Below are positions 5,257 through 6,049 of a DNA stretch of 6,049 nt, piece by piece. A model generated the notes under the pieces. It saw only the letters and a program-made list of their open reading frames with translations, made no database searches and was not told the DNA's origin. Numbering within the stretch: position 1 is the stretch's first letter; the number at the start of each line of letters is the position of its first letter. The stretch covers positions 1 to 6,049 of the forward strand of contig JAJTIB010000214.1 in the NCBI GenBank assembly GCA_021300075.1, in the 5' to 3' direction. Origin of the DNA: Rickettsiales bacterium (GTDB taxonomy: Bacteria; Pseudomonadota; Alphaproteobacteria; Rickettsiales; UBA3002). The position numbers and the translations under genes were made by a program.

Positions 5257-5292
5257 CCCATTTACAGCTCCCAATATCGGGCGGCAAATGGG
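5257..5292. repeat. Stem-loop between the PEBP gene and the tRNA-Ala promoter
   Basis: CCCATTT (5257-5263) is complementary to AAATGGG (5286-5292). Inside, GC (5267-5268) pairs with GC (5284-5285), and CCC (5270-5272) with GGG (5279-5281). It abuts the tRNA-Ala -35 and lies after the PEBP gene on the same strand. It has no T-run, so a terminator or insulator role is only possible. Confidence 0.5.
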
Positions 5293-5327
5293 TCAGATTC
5301 ACGCGCATATAGCCTGCACCCACAGGG

Positions 5328-5379
5328 CGTGGTGATGGCAGTGGCCGCGCCTAACGCCCGAAAGTCGTGGTGATGGCAG
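5328..5379. repeat. 14-bp direct repeat across the PEBP stop codon
   Basis: CGTGGTGATGGCAG occurs at 5328-5341 and 5366-5379, 38 bp apart, with further similarity on both sides. One copy encodes part of the C-terminus of the PEBP protein and the other lies beyond the stop. This looks like a decayed duplication of the gene's 3' end. Confidence 0.65.
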
Positions 5380-5914
5380 CGCTCGCGATTTTATGCTGGT
5401 TGAGATAAAATCCAACCATTGCGCCTGAAGCGTCCTTATCCAGCGGCAGCGAATCCACATTCAGCGCCCACAGCGTGGTGATATAGCGGTGAGTGCGACC
5501 AGGGGGTGGGCAAGGACCACCATAGCCGGTTGTGCCAAAATCGGTTCGGCTTTCAATGGCTCCTGCAGGCATATTTTCTGCGCCGGTTTTGCCACTCGCG
5601 CCTTCCTGCAGGGTCATGGTGCTGACGGGAATATTAAACACCACCCAGTGCCACCAGCCGCTTCCGGTAGGTGCATCGGGGTCGAACATGGTGATGGCGA
5701 GGCTGCGCGTGCCGGGGGGGATATTGCTCCATGCCAGCTGCGGGGAGAGGTTCTTGCCGGTGCACCCGAAGCTGTTATAGACTTGCTCGTTAGCAAGAGG
5801 CTTGCCCGGGGTGATGTTACGGCTTGAGAGGGAAATGCTTGGGGCGGCGTCAACAGCCGTTGCTGCCGCAAGCATGAAAGCTATCAGTGCCGCGCCGGTC
5901 AGAGTGGGTTTCAT
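5351..5914 (-). CDS. Secreted PEBP-family protein, YbhB/YbcL type (187 aa)
   Basis: The protein belongs to the phosphatidylethanolamine-binding (Raf kinase inhibitor-like) superfamily. The bacterial YbhB/YbcL branch has poorly defined functions. A signal peptide is clear: MK start, hydrophobic core LTGAALIAFMLAAATA and a probable cleavage after VDA (residue 23), so it should be periplasmic. The anion-binding pocket motifs are all present: FGCTGKNLSP (49-58), DPDAPTG (78-84), WWHWVVFNIP (87-96) and GGPCPPPGRTHRY (132-144). C51 and C135 are placed where a disulfide could form after export. Family length is normal. The start at 5914 has AGGAG (5925-5921) six bases upstream. The gene stands alone, 166 bp upstream of the next tRNA gene on the same strand. 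The substrate or partner cannot be told from sequence. Confidence 0.93.
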   Translation of the reverse strand: MKPTLTGAALIAFMLAAATAVDAAPSISLSSRNITPGKPLANEQVYNSFGCTGKNLSPQLAWSNIPPGTRSLAITMFDPDAPTGSGWWHWVVFNIPVSTMTLQEGASGKTGAENMPAGAIESRTDFGTTGYGGPCPPPGRTHRYITTLWALNVDSLPLDKDASGAMVGFYLNQHKIASAAITTTFGR

Positions 5915-5945
5915 GAAAATCTCCTTTCGGAAGGTTTGAGGCCTG

Positions 5946-5973
5946 ATGGTAGCGCAAGCAGTGCAGATGGCAA
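5946..5973 (-). promoter_or_regulatory. Possible promoter of the PEBP gene
   Basis: On the minus strand TTGCCA (5973-5968) and TACCAT (5951-5946) are separated by 16 bases, about 30 bp before the start codon. The -10 is weak, so this is tentative. Confidence 0.3.
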
Positions 5974-6013
5974 GGGGGGAAGAAAGGGATAAGCAATGCG
6001 AAGCGGTTCTGAG

Positions 6014-6049
6014 CTAGGATTCATCGCTCATCTTGAGGGCGGCGATGAA
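6014..6049 (-). CDS. 3' end of a gene running off the right edge (partial)
   Basis: From the window edge the minus strand reads FIAALKMSDES and stops at TAG (6016-6014), about 100 bp before the PEBP start. The composition is protein-like, but only eleven codons are visible, so neither the family nor the reality of the gene can be confirmed. The same DNA has an 8-bp inverted repeat TTCATCGC/GCGATGAA (6020-6027, 6042-6049), which could partly create the apparent frame. Confidence 0.35.
   Translation of the reverse strand, partial: FIAALKMSDES

Noticed and set aside
5092..5274. 60-residue minus-strand ORF ending ALAQLVERFHGMEEVNGSTPLCST
   Set aside because: This is the translation of the tRNA-Ala gene, a well-known spurious ORF type.

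Overview
The window looks like a chromosomal piece of a proteobacterium, most likely an alphaproteobacterium. This rests on AT-rich palindromic Zur-type boxes, a SelO whose activation segment and C-terminus follow the DYGPCAF...FSSID / TFCGT type, and tRNA genes that encode their own CCA. These are family resemblances recalled from memory, not a database search. Nothing in it is clearly plasmid or phage; the only clear mobile element is one insertion sequence.

Layout, left to right. A tRNA-Leu(CAA) gene (37-123, +) opens the window. A complete IS3-family element of the IS407 type follows at 176-1449, with 13-bp perfect terminal inverted repeats, orfA/orfB, an A6G slippery site and a downstream hairpin for programmed -1 frameshifting. 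It appears to have landed in a small unrecognised gene on the minus strand: the N-terminal part lies at 1450-1591 and a fitting C-terminal part at 125-175. That gene overlaps by one base the stop of a ZigA-type (COG0523) zinc metallochaperone GTPase (1591-2790, -). A divergent intergenic region of about 100 bp carries two near-perfect palindromes that look like Zur boxes. A Fur-family regulator of the Zur type (2896-3294, +) follows, then after 5 bp a full-length selO, encoding the protein adenylyltransferase SelO/YdiU (3300-4784, +).

The stretch 4785-5102 has no gene but contains several inverted repeats. Then come tRNA-Ala(GGC) (5103-5178, -) with a plausible promoter and leader hairpin, a secreted PEBP/YbhB-YbcL-type protein (5351-5914, -) with a signal peptide, and probably the last 11 codons of another minus-strand gene at the right edge (6014-6049).

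How the parts fit. The centre reads as a zinc-limitation module. Zur would sense zinc and repress both its own operon (zur-selO) and the divergent zigA plus the small downstream gene, through one operator per side. The unusual point is that selO, a redox-linked AMPylating pseudokinase, shares the apparent Zur-controlled transcript. The IS has broken the last gene of the zigA arm but leaves zigA itself intact. No strong intrinsic terminator (hairpin plus T-run) was found anywhere in the window.
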